From NCBI GenBank assembly GCA_022566355.1, contig JADFJB010000120.1:1-13761 (forward strand): a stretch of 13,761 nucleotides of DNA, in the 5' to 3' direction. The notes beneath the pieces were generated by a model. The model was given only the letters and a program-made list of their open reading frames with translations, searched no databases and was not told the origin of the DNA. Shown piece after piece: positions 7,342 to 13,761 of the stretch. Position numbers and translations under genes: made by a program. Each line of letters begins with the position of its first letter. Position 1 is the first letter of the stretch. Source of the DNA: a candidate division KSB1 bacterium. GTDB lineage: Bacteria > Zhuqueibacterota > JdFR-76 > DREG01.

Positions 7342-8604
7342 TTATTCTACTATTCGAATTAATGCATCATGGATCATGGTGTAATGGTTACTAACCACGA
7401 CTTGTTCTCCATCCTTTAGATCGAACCTGGAAGAGAGAATTTCAACATATTCCTCATTTTTTAAACCGATATCCACATAACTCCAAACTGCGCGAAGGTT
7501 TCCATCTGTCGATTTCCTGGCAATAAATACAACCGGTCGTTGATCTCGTAACACAATCGCTTCTTTGGGCACTAGCAAACGATTTTTGTAGATTTGCGTT
7601 TCTAATTTTACAAAAGAGTACATGCCCGGAATTATTTTATGATCGCGGTTTTCCAATTGAATAGTAGCTTTGCGGGTTTTTTTCTCAGGATCAATCAAAG
7701 GATTCACAGAAATGACTGTTCCGGGAAACTTTTCACCCGGGAACGCTGTGAACATTGCCTCTGCTTTTCTACCAACCCGGACCATAGCCATTTCACTTTC
7801 CAGAATCTCAATGTCGATTAAGAGTTTATTCAAATCGACAAGGGTAAGACAATCGGTGCCGGGGGTTACCTGCATGCCAACCACCACTTTAATATCTCCG
7901 ATATATCCTGAGAATGGCGCTAAAAATTTAGTGCGTTCAAACTGTAAATTGGCTTTGTCTCGTTTGATTAGTGCAGAACTCAAACCTTTGTTCAAAGCAA
8001 TAAGTTTTCGCTTATCCGGGCTATTAAATATTTTCGCTGCAACAAGCTCTTGCTCAACAAGTTGGAGTTCCGGCCTGGTTATTTCGTTGGCCGCAAAATC
8101 TTTTTTTGCTTGCTTAAGCTTGTTTTCCGAGCTATGGATATCCAGGGGGTTTTCGGCGCTATTACTGCTTTCATGGCCTTGTTGGATACCAAGTTGAAGG
8201 CCGTATTCGATTGTGGCGCTGGTTAATTGATCTTCAGCTTCGCGAAGGTCAAGTGCATAATCGGTATCATCCAACATCAGCAATAAGTCACCGGAAACGA
8301 CTTCCTGGCCTTCTTTAACGGTGATTTCATTTATGATTCCAGTGATTTGGGATGTCAAGGTGAGTTGTTTTTTAGCGCGTGTGCGGCCGTTGGCTGAAAT
8401 GCGCATGATGAGCTTATCCCGTTTAGCAGTTGCCGCTTGCACGGCAATAGCGGCGCTTGCGCCAATGTCCGGGGCGTCCAATTCCGTATTATTTGGATCA
8501 TTATTTTCATTTTCAATGCGGAAGAATTGGAACCACAGTAAAAAGCAAACAATACCTATGATCAGGATAATGGTTGTGTTTCTATATGTCTTATCTGCCC
8601 CCAT
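7342..8604 (-). CDS. RND efflux periplasmic adaptor (HlyD / membrane-fusion protein family)
   Basis: Predicted 420 residues. It links the inner-membrane pump to an outer-membrane channel across the periplasm. A single N-terminal membrane helix (about 10-28) anchors it; there is no lipobox. The first lipoyl half follows (TGIINEITVKEGQEVVSGD, about 88-106), then an alpha-helical hairpin rich in Lys, Glu and Gln (about 114-215). The second lipoyl half reads FLAPFSGYIGDIKVVVGMQVTPG (to about 240), and a beta-barrel and membrane-proximal region follow to the end. The frame opens with two ATGs. The second (8604) is chosen because GGGAGG lies 6 nt before it and only 3 nt before the first (8607). It is first in an operon with the pump gene. 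A TolC-like partner must be encoded elsewhere. Confidence 0.9.
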   Translation of the reverse strand: MGADKTYRNTTIILIIGIVCFLLWFQFFRIENENNDPNNTELDAPDIGASAAIAVQAATAKRDKLIMRISANGRTRAKKQLTLTSQITGIINEITVKEGQEVVSGDLLLMLDDTDYALDLREAEDQLTSATIEYGLQLGIQQGHESSNSAENPLDIHSSENKLKQAKKDFAANEITRPELQLVEQELVAAKIFNSPDKRKLIALNKGLSSALIKRDKANLQFERTKFLAPFSGYIGDIKVVVGMQVTPGTDCLTLVDLNKLLIDIEILESEMAMVRVGRKAEAMFTAFPGEKFPGTVISVNPLIDPEKKTRKATIQLENRDHKIIPGMYSFVKLETQIYKNRLLVPKEAIVLRDQRPVVFIARKSTDGNLRAVWSYVDIGLKNEEYVEILSSRFDLKDGEQVVVSNHYTMIHDALIRIVE

Positions 8605-8610
8605 CATTTT

Positions 8611-8616
8611 CCTCCC
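8611..8616 (-). promoter_or_regulatory. Ribosome binding site of the adaptor gene
   Basis: On the minus strand GGGAGG is followed by AAA and then ATGATG. Spacing is 3 nt to the first ATG and 6 nt to the second, which favours the second as the true start. Confidence 0.75.
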
Positions 8617-8924
8617 TGTGGTTTTAAAGTTGTGTATAAGGGCATTTTATAATTACTCAAAAATTACAAATAATTTATTAACATGCAAGAGATAAATTCG
8701 TTTAGATTTATAAAATTGAAAATTGATTTGTAATCATAATACTTCACATTGGTGGAAATAGATTTCTTCAACATGACTTCAAATTGCAAATTCTAATTCG
8801 GGTGAATTTCCAATTTTCACAAAACTTCTTTAAGAATTGGGATACTTGACAAATGCAAACTAAAATCCATCCACCGCAAATCAAATTAATAGAATTAATC
8901 GGAGTTATCTTTTATATTTTCAAA

Positions 8925-8953
8925 TTGACAAACATATTTAGATTTGCTAAATT
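8925..8953 (+). promoter_or_regulatory. Candidate sigma-70-type promoter for the DUF1028 / M28 genes
   Basis: A perfect -35 hexamer TTGACA (8925-8930) is followed after 17 bp by TAAATT (8948-8953), 4 of 6 matches to TATAAT. That would put the transcript start near 8960, about 70 nt before ATG 9031. Within the same segment TAGATTTG (8939-8946) fits the Bacteroidetes -7 element TAnnTTTG, but no matching -33 element sits at the right distance. If the host uses the Bacteroidetes sigma factor, the sigma-70 reading may be wrong. Confidence 0.4.
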
Positions 8954-9021
8954 GTTTTCGTTGAATACCCATTGACTAACTAAATAATTATCCCACTTCT
9001 CTAACAAACTTGCAAAAAAAT

Positions 9022-9025
9022 GAGG
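9022..9025 (+). promoter_or_regulatory. Ribosome binding site that fixes the DUF1028 start
   Basis: GAGG ends 5 nt before ATG 9031, which selects this ATG over the in-frame TTG at 9010. Confidence 0.65.
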
Positions 9026-9030
9026 CTAAC

Positions 9031-9807
9031 ATGAAGAGAATATTTGTGGTTACGATAAGCACGATAGGCTTTTTGGTGGCGATTACCTTTTTGTGGCAGT
9101 ATGAGTACCAGATAAATGATAGTTCTGAAAAATGGGATCCCGTTGCGACTTTTTCAATTCTCGGTTATGATCCCGAAACCGGCGAAGTTGGCGGCGCTGT
9201 ACAATCCCGGGTGTTTTCGGTTGGCAATGGCGTCTTGTGGGGTGAAGCAAATGTGGGTATCGTCGCAACACAGGCCATTGTCGATGTGAGCTATGGAACA
9301 CAAGCGCTTGCATTATTAAAAAAGGGGCTTTCACCGGAAGATGTTGTGAAGCAGGTTTGGGAGAATGATCCCGATCCTCGTCCGGACAGTTGGACAAAGT
9401 ACGGTCGTCAATTTGCGGTTATGAATCCAAAGGGTGAATACAAAGCGTACACCGGACCTAAAGCATCGGATTGGGCTGGTCAAAAAGGGGGTAAATATGT
9501 TACGGCTCAAGGCAATATTCTTGCAGGTGAAGCGGTTGTTAACGATATGGTCACGGCTTTTGAAAACACAAAAGGACATCTTTCGTTGCGGCTCCTGGCA
9601 GCTCTGGAAGCAGGCCAGGCCGCTGGTGGGGATGCACGCGGTATGCAGTCGGCGGCTATGCTCATCGTCAAAGAGGATGGCGGTGTTTGGCTGAACAATG
9701 ATGTGGTTTTGCGTTTGCAGGTTGACGATAACCCGGAACCGATCAAAGAGCTGCGTCGACTTGTCGAAAAGGCTGTCAAGCGTTTCAGATTTGGGGAGCG
9801 GAAATAA
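9031..9807 (+). CDS. DUF1028 family protein (Ntn-hydrolase-like), probably exported
   Basis: Predicted 258 residues. A basic start and a hydrophobic stretch (about 4-22) suggest a signal peptide or N-terminal anchor; no clear cleavage site or lipobox is seen. The DUF1028 domain follows almost to the end. It begins TFSILGYDPETGEVGGAVQSR (40-60) and continues with GIVATQAIVDVSYG, AAQ-like TAQGNILAG (158-166), and the signature ALEAGQAAGGDARGMQSAA (191-209). It closes with VDDNPEPIKELRRL, the usual family end. The family resembles Ntn-hydrolases such as asparaginase-like enzymes, but its substrate is not established. The conserved Thr at the domain start (T40) could be tested as a nucleophile, which is inference. 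The gene is first of a pair with the M28 peptidase gene 129 bp downstream. Confidence 0.9.
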   Translation: MKRIFVVTISTIGFLVAITFLWQYEYQINDSSEKWDPVATFSILGYDPETGEVGGAVQSRVFSVGNGVLWGEANVGIVATQAIVDVSYGTQALALLKKGLSPEDVVKQVWENDPDPRPDSWTKYGRQFAVMNPKGEYKAYTGPKASDWAGQKGGKYVTAQGNILAGEAVVNDMVTAFENTKGHLSLRLLAALEAGQAAGGDARGMQSAAMLIVKEDGGVWLNNDVVLRLQVDDNPEPIKELRRLVEKAVKRFRFGERK

Positions 9808-9820
9808 GGCCATTTGACAA

Positions 9821-9897
9821 ACCGCAAAGGCGCGAAGGACGCAATGAAACAAATAGTTGACTATTGTCATTTTTCCACTATCTTGGCGCCTTGGTAG
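9821..9897. repeat. Inverted CAAAGGCGC / GGCGCCTTGG repeat between the two hydrolase genes
   Basis: ACCGCAAAGGCGCGAAGG (9821-9838) faces CTTGGCGCCTTGGTAG (9882-9897), so the two ends can pair imperfectly through AAGGCGC/GCGCCTT. The 9-mer CAAAGGCGC (9825-9833) recurs at 12972-12980 in the repeat island. It lies between two genes that appear co-transcribed, so the hairpin would sit inside the mRNA and might tune the second gene. Confidence 0.5.
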
Positions 9898-9923
9898 TAA
9901 GAATTTGTGAAATCAAAACCAAA

Positions 9924-9928
9924 AGGAG
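9924..9928 (+). promoter_or_regulatory. Ribosome binding site that fixes the M28 peptidase start
   Basis: AGGAG is followed by an 8-nt spacer and ATG 9937. This favours 9937 over the in-frame GTG at 9907 and puts the signal peptide at the N-terminus. Confidence 0.75.
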
Positions 9929-9936
9929 TTAATCAT

Positions 9937-12900
9937 ATGGAATTATTTACCAAAAAAATATCTCATGTATTTATGCCGATTTTTGCTTTTGTTTTTTTGA
10001 TTTCGTCACCCTTAGTTTCTCAAGAAAAAGTAGACTTGGATATTGTTGAGAGAATTAAGGAGGAAGGATTCAATCGCTCCCAGGTGATGGACTATGCCTG
10101 GCATCTGACGGATGTTATTGGACCGAGATTGACAGGATCGTCGAACATGCGTGAGGCGCAAGAATGGACAAAAGCAAAAATGGATCAGATTGGGCTCAGT
10201 TCAACGGCCATCGAATCGTGGGGTGAACATGGTGTGAACTGGGATTTGGAATATGTTTCCCTGCACATGCTGGAACCGGATTACCAGGTTCTGATAGGAT
10301 ATCCCCAGGCATTTACGCCAGGGACGGATGGAATAATAACCGGAGAGCCTATCATTGTTAATATTAAAAGTAAGGCGGATTTGGATAATTACAAGGGCAA
10401 ACTGAAGAACGCAATTGTTTTGTCCACTCCTAGGCGGCAGTATGGTCCTAGATTCACTGCAGATGCGATCCGTCACGATGAAAAATCACTGCAGGTTTTT
10501 GTTGAAGAAGGAATTGATCATAACATTCGGGAACGAAGGAAAGAGCAATGGATGCAGAATCCACAAGGGCCCAAAGATCTCAACGCTACTGAGTTAGAAG
10601 AATTTTTCAAATCTGAAGGGGTTGCTGTGGTTTTGGCTGCAGCCAGGGGTGGGGATGGTACTGTATTTGTTTCTGGCAGGCGCAGCAATCGGCGTGACCG
10701 TTCACTTAAAGCTGTGAAGAACAGCCTGCCAACGGTTGCCATTGCAGTTGAACATTACAACCGCATCCACCGGCTGGTGGAACGTAACATTGATGTGAAA
10801 CTGGAAATCGAAATCAGGGTCAATTCTGTGCAAAGGGACAAGCAGGAATATAATGTTGTTGGAGAGATCCCCGGCAGCGATCTTACTCATGAGATTGTCA
10901 TGATCGGTGCACACCTGGACTCCTGGCACTCGGGTACCGGCGCCACCGATAATGCATCGGGTTCTGCTACAGTTCTCGAAGCGATGCGAATATTAAAGGC
11001 AATCGGAGCAGCTCCACGTCGAACGATTCGAGCGGCTCTTTGGAGTAATGAAGAAGGCGGATTGCGCGGCTCTAGGGCATATGTAGCGAACCACTTTGGC
11101 AATCCCAGGGACGGTATTCTTCCCGACTATGAGAACTTTTCAGTTTATTTCAATATGGATAACGGAACAGGCCGGTTTCGTGGGGTTCATCAGCAGGGCA
11201 ATAAATTTGTAGGATCAATTTTTTCCGAATGGATGAAACCTTTTTATGATCTTGAAATTTCTACGCTCTCTAATTTCAGTAATCGGGGTTCCGATCAACT
11301 TTCTTTTGACCAGGCCGGATTGCCGGGTTTTCAATTCATTCAGGATAGGATAGAATATCGCACCAGAACGCACCATACGAACATGGATGTTTTCGATAAA
11401 CTGCTTCCGGAAGACCTTAAAATTAATGCCGTTGTGCTAGCCGGCTTTGCTTATAATGCTGCCATGCGGGACGAGCGTATCCCTCGAAAACCGTTCACTG
11501 ATTGGCGGCCGCAGTTTAAAATTGCACAAAAAGATCTTTTCAAAAGTGGTAATTCTCTAACCAATGCCATTGCCGATTTCGATAATGATGGCGACCTGGA
11601 TATATTCGTCGGTTTTAGAGGCCAGCCAAACAGGCTTTATCGCAACGATGGTGGAAAGTTCACGGATGTAGCGGCGGATGTTGGCGTCGCGGATAACGAT
11701 GTAACTCGAACTGCCGCATGGGGGGATTACAACAACGATGGCAATCTCGACCTGTTTGTAGCTTTTGTTTCACGACAGAAAAGCTGGAACCGGCTTTATA
11801 AAAACGAAGGTAATGGCAAGCGTTTTACCGATGTGACAAAGATTACAGGTGTAAGTTTAACCGGTAGTTTTCGCCAGGCATGTTGGATTGATTATGATAA
11901 TGATGGCGATGTAGATCTGTTCATTGGGTTGCGGGACAAACCGAATGTTCTCTTTCGCAATGACAATGGAAAATTCACCAACGTCGCAAAATCACTCAAT
12001 ATCGATGATCCTCGCCGGACCGTCGGCGCTGTATGGTTCGATTTTGATAAAGATGGCGATCTTGATCTTTATGTCACCAACATGGATGGTGATGCAAATG
12101 GTCTGTTCCGCAATGATGGTACCCGTTTTGTCGATGTTGCACCAGAGCTTGGTTTAGATAATGGTGGAAGACCTCTGGGGTTTAGCGCTTATGGCAGTGT
12201 ACGGCCCACCCTAGTGGATTTTGATAACGATGGCAATATAGATATTTTTATAGCCAATTACGGCCCAAACGGATTATTCCGCAATTTGGGCGGCAGCTTT
12301 AAAAATGTTGCCGCGCAAATGGGATTGGCTATAGATGAACGATACGATACCGGCGCCTGGGGTGATTATGACAATGATGGCCGCCTCGATTTATATGTCA
12401 ACGGCACAATTACCGGCGGTAAGAGCTATCGAGACTATTTATTCCACAATGATGGTGACCGTTTTACCGACATTACGCCCAAAATTCTCCTGGATCAAAA
12501 AGCCGACCATGGTGTTCACTGGGCTGATTTCGACAAGGACGGTGATCTGGACCTGGCACTTACCGGAGCAGCTTCTGACGGTATGCATCACCTGGTTCTT
12601 AATGAGATAGATAAAAAACGTGCAAATAGATCACTGCAAGTTCTCGTTCTGGATGCCAGGGGTCACTACACGCGAGCAGGATCTGAGGTTCGATTATATG
12701 ACGCAAATTCCGGTGTCTTGCTTGGCACAAATATTTTAGATACCGGTTCTGGCTACAATTCACAAAATGCCATGCCGGTACATTTCGGATTAGCAAAACA
12801 AGGTCTCGTGGATGTTGAAATTACAACACTGACTAAACAGGGACGCAAAACCGCACGGCTATCCGATATCGATCCAAAGTCTTATATCGGTCGTTGGCTG

Positions 12901-12939
12901 GTGGTAAAAATTGATGAAAATGGCAATGTGACAAAGTAG
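9937..12939 (+). CDS. Secreted M28 zinc metallopeptidase with seven FG-GAP repeats and ASPIC/UnbV domain
   Basis: Predicted 1000 residues. Signal peptide 1-28 (cleavage near LVS-QE). The M28 domain carries the full two-zinc set: H326 in GAHLDSWH, D338 in GATDNASG, catalytic E372 and ligand E373 in SNEEGG, D408 in NMDNGTG, and H479/H480 in THHTNMD. The spacings H-12-D-35-E equal those of Streptomyces aminopeptidase (H85, D97, E132). The region about 130-320 is probably a PA-like insert. Seven calcium-loop repeats of the form D-x-D-x-D-G-x-x-D follow, at 547, 597, 652, 702, 761, 810 and 864, 49-59 residues apart, enough for a seven-bladed integrin-like propeller. Residues about 893-982 match ASPIC/UnbV (GSEVRLYD, GSGYNSQNAMPVHFGL). 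No T9SS tail is evident. It probably cleaves N-terminal residues from peptides outside the cytoplasm. Its last codons (NVTK, stop) are made of the ACAAAG repeat. Confidence 0.92.
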   Translation: MELFTKKISHVFMPIFAFVFLISSPLVSQEKVDLDIVERIKEEGFNRSQVMDYAWHLTDVIGPRLTGSSNMREAQEWTKAKMDQIGLSSTAIESWGEHGVNWDLEYVSLHMLEPDYQVLIGYPQAFTPGTDGIITGEPIIVNIKSKADLDNYKGKLKNAIVLSTPRRQYGPRFTADAIRHDEKSLQVFVEEGIDHNIRERRKEQWMQNPQGPKDLNATELEEFFKSEGVAVVLAAARGGDGTVFVSGRRSNRRDRSLKAVKNSLPTVAIAVEHYNRIHRLVERNIDVKLEIEIRVNSVQRDKQEYNVVGEIPGSDLTHEIVMIGAHLDSWHSGTGATDNASGSATVLEAMRILKAIGAAPRRTIRAALWSNEEGGLRGSRAYVANHFGNPRDGILPDYENFSVYFNMDNGTGRFRGVHQQGNKFVGSIFSEWMKPFYDLEISTLSNFSNRGSDQLSFDQAGLPGFQFIQDRIEYRTRTHHTNMDVFDKLLPEDLKINAVVLAGFAYNAAMRDERIPRKPFTDWRPQFKIAQKDLFKSGNSLTNAIADFDNDGDLDIFVGFRGQPNRLYRNDGGKFTDVAADVGVADNDVTRTAAWGDYNNDGNLDLFVAFVSRQKSWNRLYKNEGNGKRFTDVTKITGVSLTGSFRQACWIDYDNDGDVDLFIGLRDKPNVLFRNDNGKFTNVAKSLNIDDPRRTVGAVWFDFDKDGDLDLYVTNMDGDANGLFRNDGTRFVDVAPELGLDNGGRPLGFSAYGSVRPTLVDFDNDGNIDIFIANYGPNGLFRNLGGSFKNVAAQMGLAIDERYDTGAWGDYDNDGRLDLYVNGTITGGKSYRDYLFHNDGDRFTDITPKILLDQKADHGVHWADFDKDGDLDLALTGAASDGMHHLVLNEIDKKRANRSLQVLVLDARGHYTRAGSEVRLYDANSGVLLGTNILDTGSGYNSQNAMPVHFGLAKQGLVDVEITTLTKQGRKTARLSDIDPKSYIGRWLVVKIDENGNVTK

Positions 12940-13010
12940 CAAAGGCACAAAGTGACAAAGTAACAAAGTTACAAAGGCGCAAAGTAGCAAGGTACAAGGT
13001 AAAAGGTAAA
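12928..13010. repeat. ACAAAG-type imperfect tandem repeat overlapping the peptidase 3' end
   Basis: Units of 8-9 bp of the type GTGACAAAG / TAACAAAG / GGCACAAAG repeat from 12928 to about 12990 and decay into GGTACAAGGTAAAAGG. The first unit supplies the last three codons and the stop codon of the peptidase gene. The 18-mer AGTGACAAAGTAACAAAG at 12951-12968 recurs exactly at 13707-13724. Confidence 0.8.
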
Positions 13011-13055
13011 AAGAAAGAAACATAGATCAAATGTCATTCCTGCATGCTTTTAAGG

Positions 13056-13143
13056 GTGACATTACGAGGAATGAAATGATGAAGCAATCTCCTGCCCATA
13101 TGAGGAAATCGCTTCTCCGCCAACCGGTGGATCGCGATGACAC
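13056..13143. repeat. 88-bp MITE-like inverted repeat (GTGACATTACGAGGA ... GATCGCGATGACAC)
   Basis: The left end GTGACATTACGAG pairs imperfectly with the right end CGCGATGACAC, and inside these GAAGCAATCTCCT (13081-13093) faces AGGAAATCGCTTC (13102-13114). The layout resembles the dispersed TGTCATTGCGAG...GAAGCAATCTC repeat seen in many bacterial genomes. It has no coding capacity. Direct target duplications are not evident. Confidence 0.6.
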
Positions 13144-13149
13144 GTAATT

Positions 13150-13221
13150 GGTAGGACAGACATTCTTGTCTGTCTAAGTAGGAGCCTTTGGGTGTGGACA
13201 GATAGGAATGTCTGTCCTACC
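13150..13221. repeat. Two head-to-head copies of the GTAGGACAGACA palindrome
   Basis: Copy A (13150-13176) contains GACAGACA-TTCT-TGTCTGTC, a perfect 8-bp stem with a 4-nt loop (13155-13174). Copy B (13196-13221) is the same repeat inverted, with arms GGACAGATA and TGTCTGTCC (13196-13217; one G-T pair) and loop GGAA. Because A and B are reverse complements over about 26 bp, the whole segment can also fold as one large hairpin around a 20-nt spacer. Confidence 0.8.
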
Positions 13222-13343
13222 GGATCTTCGGTTTTAACATTGTTATTTATTTAATTTTTTATTTTTTGCTATTTGCCATTTGCTTTTTAGGGTTAGCATA
13301 ATCATTTATCCCGCATGCCATTTATTGACCATACTTTGGATAT

Positions 13344-13382
13344 GGACAGACAAAAATGTCTGACCTACTGGATCTTCTGTTT
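13344..13382. repeat. Third copy of the GGACAGACA palindrome, same orientation as copy B
   Basis: GGACAGACA-AAAA-TGTCTGACC (13344-13365) is the palindrome with one broken pair. Similarity to copy B continues past the stem: CTACTGGATCTTCTGTTT here against CTACCGGATCTTCGGTTT there, so the repeat unit is about 39 bp and longer than the palindrome alone. Confidence 0.75.
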
Positions 13383-13479
13383 GGTAATTTGATTTTTAGA
13401 ATTTGTGATTTATTTGTGTTTTGTGTTTTCTTATCTGGTATTCGGCAAGAGCGTGAAACGGCAAATGGCAACGGAGAAA

Positions 13480-13512
13480 ACCACAAAGGCACGGAGTCAC
13501 AGAGTAGCAAAG
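13480..13512. repeat. CACAAAGGCACGGAGTCACAGAG repeat
   Basis: ACCACAAAGGCACGGAGTC followed by ACAGAGTAGCAAAG is a short run of 8-9 bp units related to the ACAAAG repeats at 12928 and 13702. This CACGGAG/CACAGAG form is a common intergenic repeat in FCB-group genomes (recalled resemblance). Confidence 0.5.
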
Positions 13513-13537
13513 ATATGAAATGTGAAATGGCAAACGG

Positions 13538-13570
13538 AAACCTCTCAGGTTTTCGAAACCTGAGAGGTTT
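13538..13570. repeat. Perfect 15-bp hairpin (AAACCTCTCAGGTTT-TCG-AAACCTGAGAGGTTT)
   Basis: Arms 13538-13552 and 13556-13570 are exact reverse complements around a 3-nt loop. The element is symmetrical and would fold on either strand. It ends in TTT but no longer U-run follows. No gene directly precedes it, so a repeat-family role is as likely as transcription termination. Confidence 0.8.
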
Positions 13571-13600
13571 AGTGTTGGTTGACTCGGACAAATCACCGTT

Positions 13601-13628
13601 AGAACAGACATTCTTGTCTGTCCTACTG
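13601..13628. repeat. Fourth copy of the ACAGACATTCTTGTCTGT palindrome
   Basis: ACAGACA-TTCT-TGTCTGT (13604-13621) is identical in its core to copy A and is followed by CCTACTGG as in copy C. With the copies at 13150, 13196 and 13344 this makes four in under 500 bases. Confidence 0.75.
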
Positions 13629-13701
13629 GTTAGCAAAGCTCAATCCTGCAATTTTTGGATATTGTATATTGCAATTTAGGATTTGTTTAGGTGTTCAAAT
13701 G

Positions 13702-13761
13702 CACAGAGTGACAAAGTAACAAAGGCACAAAGGCACAAAGGCACAAAGGGACAAAGGGAAA
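13702..13761. repeat. ACAAAGGC tandem repeat at the window end
   Basis: CACAGAGTGACAAAGTAAC leads into consecutive 8-bp AAAGGCAC units and ends AAAGGGACAAAGGG at the window edge, so the array may continue. It shares an exact 18-mer with the copy at 12951. Confidence 0.8.

Larger units (their letters stand above)
8605..9030. other. Divergent intergenic region between the RND operon and the DUF1028 gene
   Basis: A very AT-rich stretch of about 420 bases with no credible gene. It must hold the promoters for the leftward RND operon and the rightward hydrolase genes. I see one good rightward promoter (8925-8953) and no clear leftward one. No operator-like palindrome long enough to name stands out, and no regulator gene adjoins the pump operon. 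Confidence 0.6.
12940..13761. other. Gene-free repeat island
   Basis: Over 820 bases there is no reading frame that I would call a gene. The longest plus-strand frame (13356-13679) runs straight through three repeat families and reads as translated repeats. Between the repeats the DNA is AT-rich low-complexity sequence (for example 13240-13285 and 13380-13435, with TATTTGTG and TTTGTG motifs). No tRNA, rRNA, integrase or transposase is seen. Confidence 0.75.

Noticed and set aside
3918-8604. A complete tripartite efflux operon
   Set aside because: Only adaptor and pump genes are present; no TolC-like channel gene lies on either side within the window.
13356-13679. A 107-codon plus-strand open frame
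   Set aside because: It runs through the CACAAAGG repeat, the 15-bp hairpin and a palindrome copy; the protein is translated repeats and has no ribosome binding site.
13702-13761. Regular short repeats at the window end as a CRISPR array
   Set aside because: The unit is about 8 bp and there are no spacers of constant length; this is a simple tandem repeat.

Overview
The window comes from a Gram-negative bacterium, most likely of the FCB side of the tree (Bacteroidetes / Ignavibacteria / Calditrichota / KSB1-like). This is an inference. It rests on the gene families (exported 6-bladed beta-propeller protein, M28 peptidase fused to FG-GAP repeats and an ASPIC/UnbV tail, tripartite RND pump), on moderately AT-rich DNA, and on intergenic spaces full of short palindromic and ACAAAGG-type repeats. 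Shine-Dalgarno sites are clear before three genes (8604, 9031, 9937) and absent before the beta-propeller gene.

Layout. Positions 1-1989: a leader with a small hairpin, then a plus-strand MutS-family ATPase that has kept the lever/core and ATPase domains but carries about five membrane segments and no mismatch-recognition domain. Positions 1990-2525: a long non-coding stretch with an intergenic repeat, a 4 x 8 bp tandem repeat, a run of small hairpins and a possible 33-codon gene behind a good ribosome binding site. Positions 2526-3680 (minus): an exported 6-bladed beta-propeller protein. Positions 3681-3917: palindromes and a REP-like element. Positions 3918-8604 (minus): an RND efflux operon, periplasmic adaptor first and inner-membrane pump second; no outer-membrane channel gene is present. 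Positions 8605-9030: divergent intergenic region with a candidate promoter for the rightward genes.

Positions 9031-12939 (plus): two genes for proteins predicted to be exported, a DUF1028 (Ntn-hydrolase-like) protein and a 1000-residue M28 metallopeptidase followed by seven FG-GAP/VCBS calcium-loop repeats and an ASPIC/UnbV domain. They are 129 bp apart and probably co-transcribed. Both look hydrolytic, so a joint role in extracytoplasmic peptide or amide breakdown is plausible but unproven.

Positions 12940-13761: no credible gene. This is a repeat island holding at least four repeat families: ACAAAG-type tandem units at both edges, an 88-bp MITE-like inverted repeat, four copies of a GGACAGACA palindrome, and a perfect 15-bp hairpin. 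The left ACAAAG repeat runs into the last codons of the peptidase gene.

The most distinctive items are the peptidase/propeller fusion, the membrane MutS-like ATPase, the hairpin-rich region with a small ORF near 2.1-2.4 kb, and the repeat island. Nothing here proves a new defence or regulatory system.
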